DNA of 64,000 nt from Pyronema omphalodes (GCA_024516155.1 JAJJXM010000060.1:248001-312000); one strand, 5' to 3'; shown: positions 1 to 12,115, counted from the stretch's first letter. The notes: generated by a model not told the origin, from the letters alone. A program made the numbers and translations.

Positions 1-34
1 GAAAATCCCATGCTATTCTCTTGGTTGCAAGGAC

Positions 35-1917
35 TTATGTGTGAAGTCTGTACATTCTTCTAGCACATTCCTCACCTTGACTAGATGCCTCATCATATTC
101 CCTTCTTGCTCTTGTTTCAGCCCTACGACGGGGTCTTCTAGAGGAGCTCTTATCTAACGACGGCTGGACTGCAACTGACGGCTTGATCTTGGAAGAAGTA
201 ACGGAAAAGTACGGATCCGTGACTCCCAAGGGTCCTGAGGTGGCATAAGGATTAACCGGGAATACAGATCTCTTCAGGTCCCTAGGATCAGCGGGTTGGC
301 TTCTCTTTGGCGGGGGCAAAGAGGAGGGGTCGCAAGGTTGGGTGTAAGGATATTCATAAGGTGAATCTTCGGCAGGAGGGTCAGGCATATCGGGACGAAG
401 ACTATCAATAAATTTCGAGACACGATATTCGAGGGTAGTGCTAGGAGTGAGTTGGTGAATATTGTCGCCGACAAAACCGGCTTTACCGGTGGAATAACGA
501 GGCTCTGGACGAGGAGGTAGGACGAAGGATGAGCTCTGTTCGTTTGTAACGTCAGTAGCCAATCAGTAACTAATCGTAGGGATATTATCCAGGGAGACCA
601 AGGATAGGGATCTTTAAGGAGCAAAAAAAAAAAAAAGTTGCAAACAGAACACAAAAAATCTGCATGAAGCTTTAAAATGTGGGGCGGAAGGTTGTGTAGC
701 TTACCACGTGTTCATCCTGCACATCTCTAGGTCTTCTAAGGATCTGAAACTGAGGACTGGGAGCAACCGCAGCAGAACCACCATAACTTTGAATTTTCTT
801 CTGCAAAAACGGCGAGCTATGAGAATGCGGTACATCCTCCGTATGTCTAAGATGACTATTGCGACTACTTCGATGCGCTGGCGTGGGAAGAATATCGTGT
901 GGCTTGGGCGAATGAATGGAGCTGGCGGATATCATGTGCGATCTAATACCACTACCGCGATCTCTGTCGCGGGATTCGCGGGATTCACGGACCTGTGATT
1001 TTTTTATGGATTGTTAGCGCTGTACTCGAGTAAGTAGTACTTGTACTTGCATGGAATACGCAATTATGGTGCACTGCCTCAGCCGCAGTGATTGCTGCGG
1101 ATGTGATGTGTGGGAGGGTTGGGTACAGTTGGGTGTGGGAAAAGCTGGGGTTCCAGAAGAACACGAACGAAGGAATCGTGTGACACGGTGAGGTGTGGAA
1201 ACAGCTTGCAAGAAGCAGAAAAGACAGCTCAACAACCGTATAGGAAATTTACAGTAGAGAGACAAGGCAGGACAAGACAAGGCAGGACAAGACAAGGCAG
1301 GACAAGACAAGACAAGACAAGACAAGGCAAGAAAAGTCAAGAAAACAGAAAAAAAAAAAGCTTCTCAGCAAAGCTTCTCAGCAAAGCAAACTCACCTCAA
1401 TACGATGACTTCCATGTCCAACATCATGTCTTCCATGGTGATGAGAAGACCTCATATTTCTCTCGTGGGCGCTTGCTCTTGACGGAGGAGCTGGGATTGA
1501 TCTTTCAGATTGAAGCGCGTCAATTCGTTGCTGAGTAGAAGAAGCGTAGCTATCTCTGATTCTTGATCTAGTAGCTGTATTTGTTGTTCCTAGAGCTGAA
1601 GCCGAAGGAGAAGCAGTTTGTGTAGTAGTTGTATGTTGTTTACTTCTAGTTCTGAGAAGACTTGAAGCTGCTGGAGTTGTTGTAGTAGATGCGAGAGTGC
1701 TTCTTTCACGTTCACGTTCACGTTGTGCGGACGGGGAGGACGTGTTGATAAAAGCTCCCTGGAGCAGGGGGGCTGGCTTCGCCTTTCTCGGTGGCGCTGT
1801 GGTGGTAGATGCTGCTGCTGCTGGTCCTGGTCCTCGATCGTTGTCCGAAACACTTTCAATCGCGCTCCTGCGACGATTGGGAGGGATGTAGTGAACCTGC
1901 GATGGACGTTTGCTCAT
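35..1917 (-). CDS. Low-complexity Arg/Ser/Pro-rich protein, unknown function
   Basis: I do not recognise this protein. Three open segments join in phase on the minus strand: exon 1 1917-1396 (begins MSKRPSQVHYIPPNRRR, donor GTGAGT), exon 2 992-705 (rich in RESRD dipeptides, donor GTAAGC), exon 3 from 535 (acceptor AACAG with a CTGAC branch site about 20 nt upstream). All three junctions keep the frame. Exon 1 is rich in Ala, Thr, Ser and Arg; exon 3 is Pro-rich and ends in a basic RRPRRRAETRARRE stretch, so a disordered nucleic-acid-associated or scaffold protein is conceivable, but that is inference. The frame stops at 35, giving about 436 residues. A good donor (CAAG/GTGAGG) at 75 could instead carry the gene off the left edge, so the 3' end is uncertain. 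Intron 1 (403 bp) is long and contains an ACAAG pentamer repeat. Confidence 0.5.
1257..1334. repeat. ACAAG/GGCAG pentamer satellite
   Basis: Repeats of ACAAG alternating with GCAGG units. It lies inside the proposed first intron of the minus-strand Arg/Ser-rich gene. Confidence 0.85.
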
Positions 1918-2014
1918 CGTTTGGGCTGGTATGGGTGGATGGACGGTTATGTCGTTTTTGGCGCCTGTCGTGTGCTGGTGCGTCGGGGGTGGAGGTGGAG
2001 GGGTGTGGTGGGGA

Positions 2015-2034
2015 GGGGGGGGGGGGGGGGGGGG
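2015..2034. repeat. Poly-G run of 20
   Basis: Uninterrupted run of 20 G, about 100 bp upstream of the minus-strand start at 1917, so probably in its 5' leader or promoter. Runs this long are prone to sequencing length error. Confidence 0.9.
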
Positions 2035-3145
2035 AAGGTGGGCGGGTCGGGTGAAGGTGAGTGTGTCTTTTCACGGTGAAGCACGCGCGCGACGGAAAGC
2101 GAAAAAAGGACTGACTGGTGTGTCGACGGATTAGATTATTTTTCTATGCAAATAGTTACGAGTAACGAATAGCATTAACAATAGCATCAAACTCTTAGCA
2201 TCCATTACTCCTTGCCTGGTCTCCGAGAGAAGTAAATAAGTAAATAACTCTAAGTATATATCCCGTTAATCAGTCTATATTTTTTGAGAAACTCTCAGAG
2301 ACGATCATCTCCGTCGCCCCGCGAGCTTGTGAGCTTGTGAACTTGTGAGGTTAAGAGCATCAGTCAATCTCCCAATGGAATCTCGAATTCTCCAAGCACC
2401 AACCAACAACAACAACCGCAGTTGGGGGCATCTATTAGTGACTCGACACCCATATTTAGGTATTCCATGCAACCGGAGGTTCGGAGCACAAATTTCATAT
2501 GTAGCATAAGATAAAAAAAGGAAAGAAAGAAAAAAATAGTGCAATTTTTACCATCCTGAATCCCGTTGCGGTAATATAGTCTACACTTTTCGAGTGTGGC
2601 TTAGGAAAGAGAAACCAATTTTCTGCATTCAGCGGAAGCGAAGGTAAAGCAGTGAATAAGTGAAGCAGTGAGAGTAACAAGCCGTCAAAGACTCAAGGCT
2701 ATGGTTCTCTACAATAACCCTTCTCCCCGAAAAAAGCCAGAAGTCGTAGTTACAGTATGATATTGCTTTATCCAGTTTATCCAATCTACCCAATCTACCC
2801 AGTCTACCCAATCTATCCCTCTACTCAATATACACTTATTTTTTTCCATTCTCAGTTACAGGTACTGGGTAGGCATCGGTAAGGAAAGAAACATAATCAA
2901 CATAATCAACATAATCAACATAATAAACACAATGCACTTACCTCACCTCACCTCACATCAGCTCCCCCTCTCTCTCCATATCCACCAAAACACCAAAATC
3001 ACCTACATCCATCAAAAATTATAATTCACAGCATCAATTATTTTTTCCCTAAGGCATATCACTGTTACATAGCATCAAATCTACAAAATAAACCTCCTCT
3101 CACCGGGGCATAGAAGCATAAAGCATAGAGCATAGAGCTGCAGAA

Positions 3146-3215
3146 GTCTAAAGTCTGAAGTTTAGAGTCTGAAGTTTAGAGTCTGAAGTTTAGAGTCGGA
3201 AGTTTGAAGTCTAAA
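3146..3215. repeat. 14-bp tandem repeat
   Basis: Three to four imperfect copies of TTTAGAGTCTGAAG in head-to-tail order, flanked by related AAGTCTAAAG variants. Confidence 0.85.
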
Positions 3216-4036
3216 GATTTAAGACAGAGGATAGACGATAGACGATGACCAAGTTAAGGCAAAGCAAGACAAGGCGCCTCACCATACATACATATCACCA
3301 TATCACTCCCGCACAGCCAGCACAGTCCGCACAGCCACACCAGCAAAGAGCGACAGATAAGGCTGACGACCAACGTCTGTGCTGTATGTAACTTATAACT
3401 TATAATTCGTAACTGCTGTTAACATTAACAAATCATACATATATTTTTTTCTCCGATGCAAAACATAGAAAAGGAAAAGGAAAAAGTGAAAGGGGAAAGG
3501 GGAATTTTGTGATCAAGCATTCAGCATCCATCATCCAGCATTCAGCATCCACCATCCAGCATATCCAGCATATCATCCACACCCTCCACAAAAACCCCCA
3601 GAATCCATATCCTCCATATTCTCTGCATCATAGCTTACGGCTTCAGCAACAGCAACAGCAACAAGGCTACCAATATCTCGAAGCGCAGCGGCAACACCAT
3701 TTAGCGTCCGAAGTCCGCTCTTAGGACGAGCTAGTAGTGTTCCTCCCTGGGGGCTAAGGGCTAAGATTAAAGCGGATAAAGCAGATAAAGCAGATAAAGT
3801 CGAAGGTGATGGATATCTTATGTGATGTCGATCACTGGTGGGTTGGTGTGGCGTGGGTTGGTGTGGCGTGGTGGGTAGTGGGTGTGGTATCAAGAAAAAA
3901 AAAATTCATAGATACACACACAGAGGGGAATATGGCTATTAAAAATTTCGATATGTAGTTTAGAAGGTTACAGGAATGATTTTTTTGTTGCAGGATTTGT
4001 GGGGTTTGGTAATGGACTGCTGACTGGGTTGGAATT

Positions 4037-4085
4037 TGCTATTTGACAATTACTATTTGACAATTACTATTTGACAATTACTATT
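4037..4085. repeat. 14-bp tandem repeat, three copies
   Basis: Three exact head-to-tail copies of TATTTGACAATTAC followed by a partial fourth. Confidence 0.9.
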
Positions 4086-6104
4086 TTGCATAAAATTATG
4101 CCACAAAAGAAAAAAACAAACATAATAACACAGGAAGGGAAGGGAATTTATGCCCATTGAACCTACTGAGCCTAATGAACTGCACTTTATGCAACTGAAA
4201 GCATTGCGTTATTGCGTTATTGCGTCATTGTCGTGATAATGATCCGGGACATTGATTTTGTTTTGTTTTTTGTTTCTCATGCCAGCATAGGCTGTATAGG
4301 CTGTATGGGCTGTATAAACAAACCTCGCATAAAAACACCAGCAGGAGTGGTTGGCGCACGTGGGTGTGGAGCTGATGATATGTACTCCCAAGTCCTCTCA
4401 AGCATTCTCATTTCCAACCGAGACTACATATGTAGGCCACAGCATGCGCAGTAAAAACTGTAAAACCCATTCCGCAGTATATGTACATGTCGAAACGAAA
4501 TATGCGCTATCGAAATAAGATTGGTTGATCGCGAATGAAACATAGCTCGCCTGAGCTGAGCTGAATCTGACCTCTGATCTCTAACCTCTAACCTCTGACC
4601 TCTGATCATAGAGCCGCATTCCACTGATATGTACCGCTACCACCGCTACATACCCGGTATGATGTATGATGTACGAAATGGGTTGTCAAATTTGCCGTAA
4701 TCTAGGCAACCGCGCGCTATATCATTCGCTAACCTGAAGTAAACTAAACTAAACTAAACTTGATTCACCTTACCCAGTCAACCAGTCAACCAGTCAACCA
4801 CGGTATTTATTGCTGCTTGATGATTTTTATTTGTCTTAATTCGACGAATCGATTTTATTTTACTTTTTTCTATATCTATATGTATATATGTACTTTGTAT
4901 AGCCCTTATGTATCATCAACCCTATCCATATCCATCCACTAGTACTACCTTTCAACCACGTTATCTATAAGTACACCGGTATTTACCTACATATTTCCTC
5001 TAGCACAGTATACCAAAACCGATGCAGCTAGTCAAGTATCTATCTATATGTTTCATTTCAATCAAGCGAAATGCATAAAAATACCTACATAGTACATACA
5101 AATGATTAAGAAACATCCCATGAAACATCCCTTGTCACTTCCTTTGCGCGTTATTTCGTTTCGTTTCGTTTTGTTTCGTTTCGCTTTAAAATTTCGATTT
5201 ATTTTGAAGTTGTGAGTAATTAACGATGGATTGGATTGGTAACACTATTGTTTTATCTATTTCCTTTGTTTCCTCTATGCAACTACATACATACACTGTA
5301 CAGAGATTTTAACCGCAACCTAGCTAGCTATGTAGCTAGCTGCCTACCTAAGCTACCTAAACTAGCTGCTGCTATAGCCGTCATCATCGGCGGTTGAGGA
5401 ACGAGGTGCAAGCGACTATGTAGCTACCGGTTCCCATCTCTACAGTACTGGTGCCTGCGCGGCTGCACAGAGGTTCTGTAAAAGCACAGGAAGTTAAGAA
5501 GTTAAACACGACTTTCACTATTTTTCGAAATCCTCATTTTTTTTCTTATTATTTTTTTCGTGGATTTTACGGAAGGGGTGTAAATATGAGGACCATGGAC
5601 CATGGTTCATAGTTCAAGTAAGTAATTACATATGATACATCGACTCCATGATGGGCATAATCTTATGTAGCTCCCCCCCCCCTCCCCCCTGCCATTCTAT
5701 TATTCATCTTTTTGTTTATTCCCTCTCTTTATTCCCTCCCTTTATTTCTTAATTCATAGTTTCCTTTTTTTTTTCACACACAACACATACCCAAACTCAA
5801 CCAACCAAGCCAAGCAAGACTAAAATTCTACACATTAAATTCAAGTCCCTTGATATCCATCCAGGATCTCGCTATCCTAGCTATGTGTGCACGTGTATGA
5901 ACATACATATAATACACAAAAGGTGTTTTATGTCGGTATGACTATATGTATGACTATATGTACCCCAGATTCTGTATATGCTTCGGCCTTCCTTCATATG
6001 TATTGTACCCGGGTCCAGTAGTGTATGAGTGTATGTACAAGACTTTATTTTGTGTCTGCGTGGAAATATGAGGCTACGAGGCTACATGTAAATAAGGCTA
6101 CCAA

Positions 6105-6157
6105 TTCTACTCGTGCCTAAAGATGGTGGCTAGCGCCATCTTTAGGCACGAGTAGAA
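6105..6157. mobile_element. 53-bp TA-flanked palindrome (CTCGTGCC family)
   Basis: Two 22-nt arms (outer sequence TTCTACTCGTGCC) are perfect inverted repeats around a 9-nt centre. The TA at 6108 and 6153 flanks CTCGTGCC...GGCACGAG, as expected for a TA target-site duplication. The first ~28 nt of the element (CTCGTGCCTAAAGATGGTGG and onward) are identical to the terminus of the 1,010-bp element at 11106, so this looks like a minimal internal-deletion derivative of it. Confidence 0.75.
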
Positions 6158-6898
6158 AAAAAATCGAAAATCGTGGGTTATGTGGTTATGTGGTGCTGTG
6201 TTCTGTTGCTGTGCGGTGTAACATATGTTCCTTTATTTGAGCTAAGCCGCGCTGCATGAGGTGGGATATCGATGCATGGTGGGACAAGATAAGGTGTGGC
6301 GACTACATACATACGACTCAGGGTTCACGAGTTCGCGAACAAAAGACCCTGGAGGCTGGAAGGTTTTAACCAATGACGTGCATGATGTTAGAGTTTGAAG
6401 TTTGAAGTTTGGACTAAAATCCTTCTGTCTCTGTATGTCTACATGGTGTATACAAGACCGTGTACTACATACACATATACATATACAAAACACAGGGCTA
6501 TGTACATGGTACGTAGAAAATCCATGCGTAACTCATACATACAATATAGATCAGTAATATACATAGGCACCATACAGTCAACTTCTCAGCCACGGGTTCA
6601 CGTGTATAATACGGGAGGAATAACCAATGATCCAATAGGAATTTATATATACGGGTCGGTATATTGATTATAGATTACTGTACTGTAAGAATTATACATA
6701 GAAGACTACCGGTCGCGCGCCCTGGGATCGGAATGTATATGCCGTGCGCATTGCTCACTACTGGCTGCTGGCTGCTGGCTGCCAGATCATCATTGTAGTG
6801 AAGGTAGTGAACCGTCAGGGGATGAGCTGGGGCTTAAGACACGTCGGTATATATTTAGAGAGTTATAAGAATTCCTGGGGGAGTGTGCATATAGACTC

Positions 6899-6990
6899 AG
6901 GTACTAAGGTACAGTACAAAAGTATTCAGGTATTCAGGTACAGCGGTGCTCGGGTGTTAAGGTACTAAGGTACAGCGGTGCTCAGGTACA
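6899..6990. repeat. Interspersed GGTAC-type short direct repeats
   Basis: GGTACTAAGGTACAG occurs twice and AGGTACAGCGGTGCTC-like blocks recur within about 90 bp. No coding content was recognised. Confidence 0.7.
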
Positions 6991-7328
6991 CCCGCATGTA
7001 GGAAATGGTTTTAGTTTCGCCAGACAGATAAATTTAGGGAATACATCAGGGAACTGTTCCAGTTTCAATATAGATAAATTTATGTTCTTCGGGGACACGT
7101 TCATATAACTTTGGCCGGAATAGATAAAATATAAGCATTCATTTATTTACGTCAAAAGTCAGCATATATCTTATCCATATCCATATCAACCAAAACAGTA
7201 CATCCTCGTTACTATCATCATAAATACTCATCAGAGTCATCACCATCATCATCAAAACTACCTGTATGTACCCCAGATTCCATATTCCACATTCAATATT
7301 CCGTATTACTCACCATGAAGCATACCCG

Positions 7329-7344
7329 CCCCCCCCCCCCCCCC
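7329..7344. repeat. Poly-C run
   Basis: Run of about 16 C, one of four long G/C homopolymers in the window (others at 2015, 23298 and 52794). Confidence 0.9.
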
Positions 7345-8669
7345 TGTCAAAGTTCGCCTCAAAACGTACCACAATATCCACGGCACCATCGGCAATATCG
7401 GGAATAAACGAGACACGATGATTCGCCGAAACCTTCGGCTGATATGTACCTCCAACAACCGACGACAAGGAATATGGAACTTATCTTCGGCAGCTTTTTT
7501 TGAAATATTAGGGCTGACGTTTTTTTACCGAGACGCTTATGTACTGGGTGGGTGGGTGGATGGATGGTATGACAGACAGATATATAGGCGAACAGGTAGG
7601 CATTTTGGTTGCCTAACTTACCTTACCTTACCTTACCTTACCTTACCGTGTCATTGTTGTCAGCTTTGTATGTTCGCGTTGGAACCTGTCTTACATATAT
7701 TCCTATATACTCTCGGAAGTACATATACATAGCTGAGATACTTCCATTATGTGCATATGTAGGGCTGTATTTAAATCCGATGACTACATCGATAGATCCA
7801 TGCATACCCAGTGGAGGTATGCGGGGTGAGCCAGGATTCTTCTGGAATACCTATGTACTTCGTCTACATCGTCTACATCGTTTATGTCTTTCAACTATGA
7901 TAGGGCTGAAAATGATGACAACGATGACAATGACGCGTGATACAGACTCCACCTGCGGCTGAAGACTTCAGTTCCGAGGAAGCTTTTTTTTTCGACCGAG
8001 TTATTTAGAAGTTCAGACGACATTTCTAGGTCGCCCTGCATCGCCGGCTGTAGTACATATCTCGCTTGAAATGTTGTGTGAGGCTAACTATGTAGCTAGC
8101 TGAGCGCCGAAATGGAAGTAGCGGTAGGGCCAAACCCTGGTCCTTCTGGCACTGTTGTAATACTTCAGATATATGATTGGCACAGTAAGAGATTTAGCGT
8201 GTCTGAACCTACCTTAACACGAAACGCCGGAAATACAAGCATATCATTTAGTGACCTTAGATGATTCCCTGTGCAACACAGCTATGTACTACTTGTCGGC
8301 ACAGATTGCACACATCCTAATCCCCAGGAATCACTGATGTCTTGTTCAACCCATTGTTAGTTTAATCTCTAAGACGCTAGAACTCATATGAGCCGAAGAA
8401 GAGTTGTTTTTTTACGATTTTCAATGGACTGACTTAGGCCTTAGCTACATTCAACCATAATTCTTGTCACACCGATTAATCTCCAGCACCCATAAACAAC
8501 GTCGAGTCCAGACTTCACACAAGATTTCGGGTAGCCATTCTTCAAAGTATCAGGGTAGACAACCATCTAAAAGGCATGAACTTCCACCTTCGGGGATGCA
8601 GTGGTACGTGTACGGTATTGCAGGATGTGAAGGACGGTCGGAGCGACCATCAAGAGGGGGCCGAGAACG

Positions 8670-9084
8670 ATGAAGGTACCTTCGATCTCACCGTTACCAA
8701 GCAGCCGTTATCATATGCCAAAACTACTATTACATACCAAGATCAAGGATAAAAGGGCTGTTGGAAAGAAGCTGTTAGAATACATTGATAGTTGCTTTGA
8801 AGTAAGTTATCTACCCAGTTTCGAAGGATACGCATCGCGGCGTATCGAGCGTATCGAGCGTATCGAAAAGTTGATTGAATTTACCCCCCCAGCCTGAGGT
8901 CTACGAGGAGATGAGTTGGGCAATCAAGAGCGGTACAGATACTGCTGAAAGCATTGAGGAACAGGAGCTCGAGGATAAAGACCTAGCATTGAAGGCGATC
9001 GCCACGCCAAAGGAGAAGCGTCAGGAGAACACAACGAAGTTTTCCAAAGCAACCAAGATTGATGGATCTGATCTCGATCTTTGA
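8670..9084 (+). CDS. Possible small two-exon protein, unknown function
   Basis: I do not recognise this protein. Exon 1 8670-8801 starts at ATG and ends ...KKLLEYIDSCFE before a GTAAGT donor. Exon 2 8893-9084 starts after a polypyrimidine CCCCCCAG acceptor with PEVYEEMSWAIKSG and ends at TGA. Both junctions are phase 0, giving about 107 residues. The C-terminal half is charged and helix-like (ESIEEQELEDKDLALK) and ends in a Ser/Lys-rich tail. The 91-bp intron contains three CGTATCGAG copies. Immediately upstream, a different frame (8576-8752) is also open with protein-like composition, so this may instead be the 3' part of a longer, damaged gene. The start is therefore doubtful. Confidence 0.4.
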
Positions 9085-9554
9085 ATATGTAATGATGGAT
9101 GGTAGTGTAATGTTCCTTTATTTCAGTTTGGGTCTATTAGTAGTTTACAAAGTGTGTAAAAACATATACCCGAGCTACTACATTTCGGGTATTTATAACA
9201 TAAAAAATAAAAGTTTCGTGTTGAATTTCAACAGTAACCCTTTTTATGTTGGTAATTGCTACTTGTTGCATCTTGAAATAGATTGCATTTTAATAACCCA
9301 TAAATTACTAATCAGTACAGGGTACAACATCGTACTGTCGCTAATCAGTACGTGCTCAGACTGAGAAGGTGTCATGGTTCTTTCACTGACTCAAACGTAA
9401 TATATTTGTTGTTTTCGGCACAGGAAACGTCGCCTATCTCAAATCTGGCCTTGCTTTGCGACCTGGTTAGGCAGGGCAGGCGGTGTCTTGAGAGCATTGC
9501 GAGGCAATGAAGTGGTAGTACCTATCGCATGAATAAAAAGGTTGTCAAAAAATA
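9085..9554. other. Intergenic, no feature seen
   Basis: AT-rich spacer between the small putative gene and the tRNA. I see nothing beyond the tRNA terminator at its right edge. Confidence 0.6.
9545..9550 (-). terminator. RNA polymerase III T-run terminator
   Basis: On the minus strand, TATTTTTTG follows four to ten nt after the tRNA discriminator base. A T6 run is a standard Pol III stop. Confidence 0.75.
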
Positions 9555-9711
9555 CTCCTCGGCGGGGAATTGAACCCCGGTCTCCCGCGATTTTAGGGAC
9601 GTTTATCCCGACACGGCGGCAGATCCCTCTTCCCGGGGGAGGGATCTGTCGGCGTGTCAGGATTACTAGTCTCATGACAGGCGGAAATACTAACCACTAT
9701 ACTACCGAGGA
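9555..9711 (-). tRNA. tRNA-Asp (anticodon GUC) with an 85-nt intron
   Basis: On the minus strand, exon 1 (9711-9675) starts TCCTCGGTAGTATAGTGGTT and ends CCTGTCA; exon 2 (9589-9555) is CGCGGGAGAC, then the T-arm CGGGGTTCAATTCCCCG, then the acceptor strand. The two 7-nt acceptor strands (TCCTCGG/CCGAGGA) pair perfectly, the anticodon stem TCCGC/GCGGG pairs, and the 7-nt loop CTGTCAC gives anticodon GTC. The intron (9674-9590) falls after position 37, the canonical place for eukaryotic tRNA introns. At 85 nt it is long, and most of it is an imperfect hairpin with arms near 9605-9629 and 9641-9664. A box A-like D-arm and a box B-like GGTTCAATTCC are present. Confidence 0.9.
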
Positions 9712-11105
9712 ATCTATAATTTGTGTGATTTAAAATGGTATTTATCCTGCAGTTTTTGCCGGACCAAACTTCTCGCGATAAACGGTTTATAAGCTATGCG
9801 GATCCGGTCCAAGTTATTCGGCTCTGGCACAGGAAAGATATTTGCGTCCAGCACTGTCCTCTGTTTTCCATCACCACAATGCACCGCACACCTGTAACGT
9901 CATGTTACAAATTGCATCGTTCTTTTCTTTCTCCCACCTTGTCACTGTACTTTTGTGTAGCGGGGAGGACCATGATGCCATGTTTCAGCACTGCTCTCCC
10001 CGATACGATGGATATCTAATGATGCGCGATAGCACCGGTGGTGGTTTGCACTGACGAGGCTATTGGCGCCGTGAACAGCGGCAAGCAGTATAACGTGAAG
10101 TCAAGCCATATTACCTCTTGTGCTGCACCCACTTTGGTCCCAGCGCCCTCCCTCTTGAACAAATCGTCCAAGCCCTTTCAAACCATCCAAACTCTTTCAA
10201 ATTATCCAACCTTTTTCGAATCATGGCCCTACCCAGATCGCAATCTCCTTCCAGCGTGCTCCCCAGCATCGACCTCGTTATCGTCTCCAGGGCTGGCGTA
10301 TCCACTCTTCAGATTACCTCACATCAAGGAGCTCTCCGCCTCCTACTGTCAACCTCGCTAAGCCAGCTGCTTTCTCGAGGCAACCTATGGGGATCACCTT
10401 GACAAAGTCTTGGTAATTTTGAAAATCCATTTATTGCTGACTAAGCATAGAGTGATCATATATGATCCTTATGTCCTGGCTCTCCATGCAGTGTGCTTAC
10501 CGCAACCCGCCCGATTCCCAAGTATTTTGATATTCGAAATCCTTATAGTTGCGCATCATCAACTCGAAATAATGGGGTAGAGCCACAATGCAGTTGTGAC
10601 TGCCTGGAGCTGTGGGAAGCTGCCAAGTTGTGAAGTTAATGGTAATTTCACATCCTGCAGAAAGAAGTAATAAGTAGGATATGCTGAAGTTAATGCTGTA
10701 CCAGAAGTGAGACTTGTTTATCCTGAACGCACGTATTTCATCTAGAAGGGCTGCTAGAGATGTATCTCATTTACGGTCACTCGACGCTTACTACTGTACG
10801 TCCAATTAGATATACATAGCCCACATGACGTAGCCTCTTTAGGTGGCTTCGGCCACGAGGACAGGAAGACTGCATTTAGATTCCCGCATAGGCCCTAAAG
10901 GCCTCCAACGGCGTATGATTAAAATCAAATCAAATAGCCCACATGACCGATCCGCATTAGGCTTACAGCTACCTTCGAATTACATAAACCCATCGCCGGC
11001 AAGAAAAGCAGTCGACTTTTCCACCCCAATAAATTGACAGCGATGCCAGAAAACCGCATCTTTTTACTCTTCAGGATTGCTCTTGCATCCTACTGTATTT
11101 TCCTA
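9712..11105. other. Intergenic, no supported gene
   Basis: Overlapping short ORFs at 10038-10402 exist in several frames, but none has protein-like composition throughout or splice-supported extension. No RNA gene was seen. Confidence 0.55.
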
Positions 11106-12115
11106 TATACTCGTGCCTAAAGATGGTGGCTAGCGCCCCCACCCCCAGTCGCTCGTCAACGAGCAACCGGTGGCACTCCTACGGAGTGCCCGACAGTGGT
11201 TTGTGAAGCGGTCGTATCGAACACAGCAACCTCCTCATCCGCCGCATTCCACCCCCGGCTCCATCACCACCACGACGTGTAAATTATTCCAGTAAAACAT
11301 AATATCGAACAAGGGACCCTTAAGTATAAAGAGACAAATTTTCAGGATGAAATAGCCGTTGTGGAGAGAATTACGATTGATTATCTACCAAATTTTTTTC
11401 GCGAGGAGCTCGCAAAAGTGAGCTATAATCTTATTTTTCACCACCACAACCATAAAATAAATAACTTTGAACCCACTACAAGCAAACTTATATATCTCTA
11501 CAACATCTTTTCGCTTTGCTGATATTATTTACGCGTGGTTGTGATGGTGAAAATTGGTCGTGGATTACTGCGGACCACAGAATTGCAGGCTGCTCCAGGA
11601 GTTTTTGGTGGGTTAGGGTTTTCTAGAAAGCGGTGGGGAGTCTACCATTTCACTCGTAAATAATCAGCTTTCTTTTACCAACGCAACAATTATATGTTTT
11701 GATAGTTTCGTAGATGTAACTTAACATGTTTTACTTCAAGTCTACGAGTTTTTTTTTAAAAATATTTTTGGTTGTGGTGGTGAAAAATAAGATTATAGCT
11801 CACTTTTGCGAGCTCCTCGCGAAAAAAATTTGGTAGATAATCAATCGTAATTCTCTCCACAACGGCTATTTCATCCTGAAAATTTGTCTCTTTATACTTA
11901 AAGGTCCCTTGTTCGATATTATGTTTTACTGGAATAATTTACACGTCGTGGTGGTGATGGAGCCGGGGGTGGAATGCGGCGGATGAGGAGGTTGCTGTGT
12001 TCGATACGACCGCTTCACAAACCACTGTCGGGCACTCCGTAGGAGTGCCACCGGTTGCTCGTTGACGAGCGACTGGGGGTGGGGGCGCTAGCCACCATCT
12101 TTAGGCACGAGTATA
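11106..12115. mobile_element. 1,010-bp near-perfect palindromic transposable element
   Basis: The left arm 11106-11452 and right arm 11769-12115 are inverted copies of 347 nt with a single mismatch (11319 versus 11902) and no gap. They enclose a 316-bp AT-rich centre without a plausible ORF. The termini read TATACTCGTGCC, consistent with a TA duplication flanking CTCGTGCC inverted repeats, which is typical of Tc1/mariner-like non-autonomous elements. Inside each arm are two further hairpins: GCTCGTCAACGAGC and GGCACTCCTACGGAGTGCC. No transposase is encoded. The arm identity implies recent insertion or ongoing correction between the arms. The four other CTCGTGCC elements in the window share the ends. 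Confidence 0.85.

Larger units (their letters stand above)
2100..8575. other. Gene-free, satellite-rich intergenic tract
   Basis: No convincing coding region on either strand over about 6.5 kb. The tract carries many short tandem repeats: CCAATCTAC units near 2765-2820, ACATAATCA units at 2890-2935, TTTAGAGTCTGAAG units at 3146-3215, TATTTGACAATTAC three times at 4037-4085, AAACT near 4740, a TTCGT-type repeat near 5155-5190, CTTAC units at 7612-7648, and C-runs near 5671 and 7329-7344. Short ORFs here are low-complexity and lack splice-supported partners. Confidence 0.7.

Noticed and set aside
10038..10402. Three overlapping ORFs around 10.1-10.4 kb
   Set aside because: All frames open by chance over a Ser/Leu/Pro-biased stretch; no start context, splice signals or family match.
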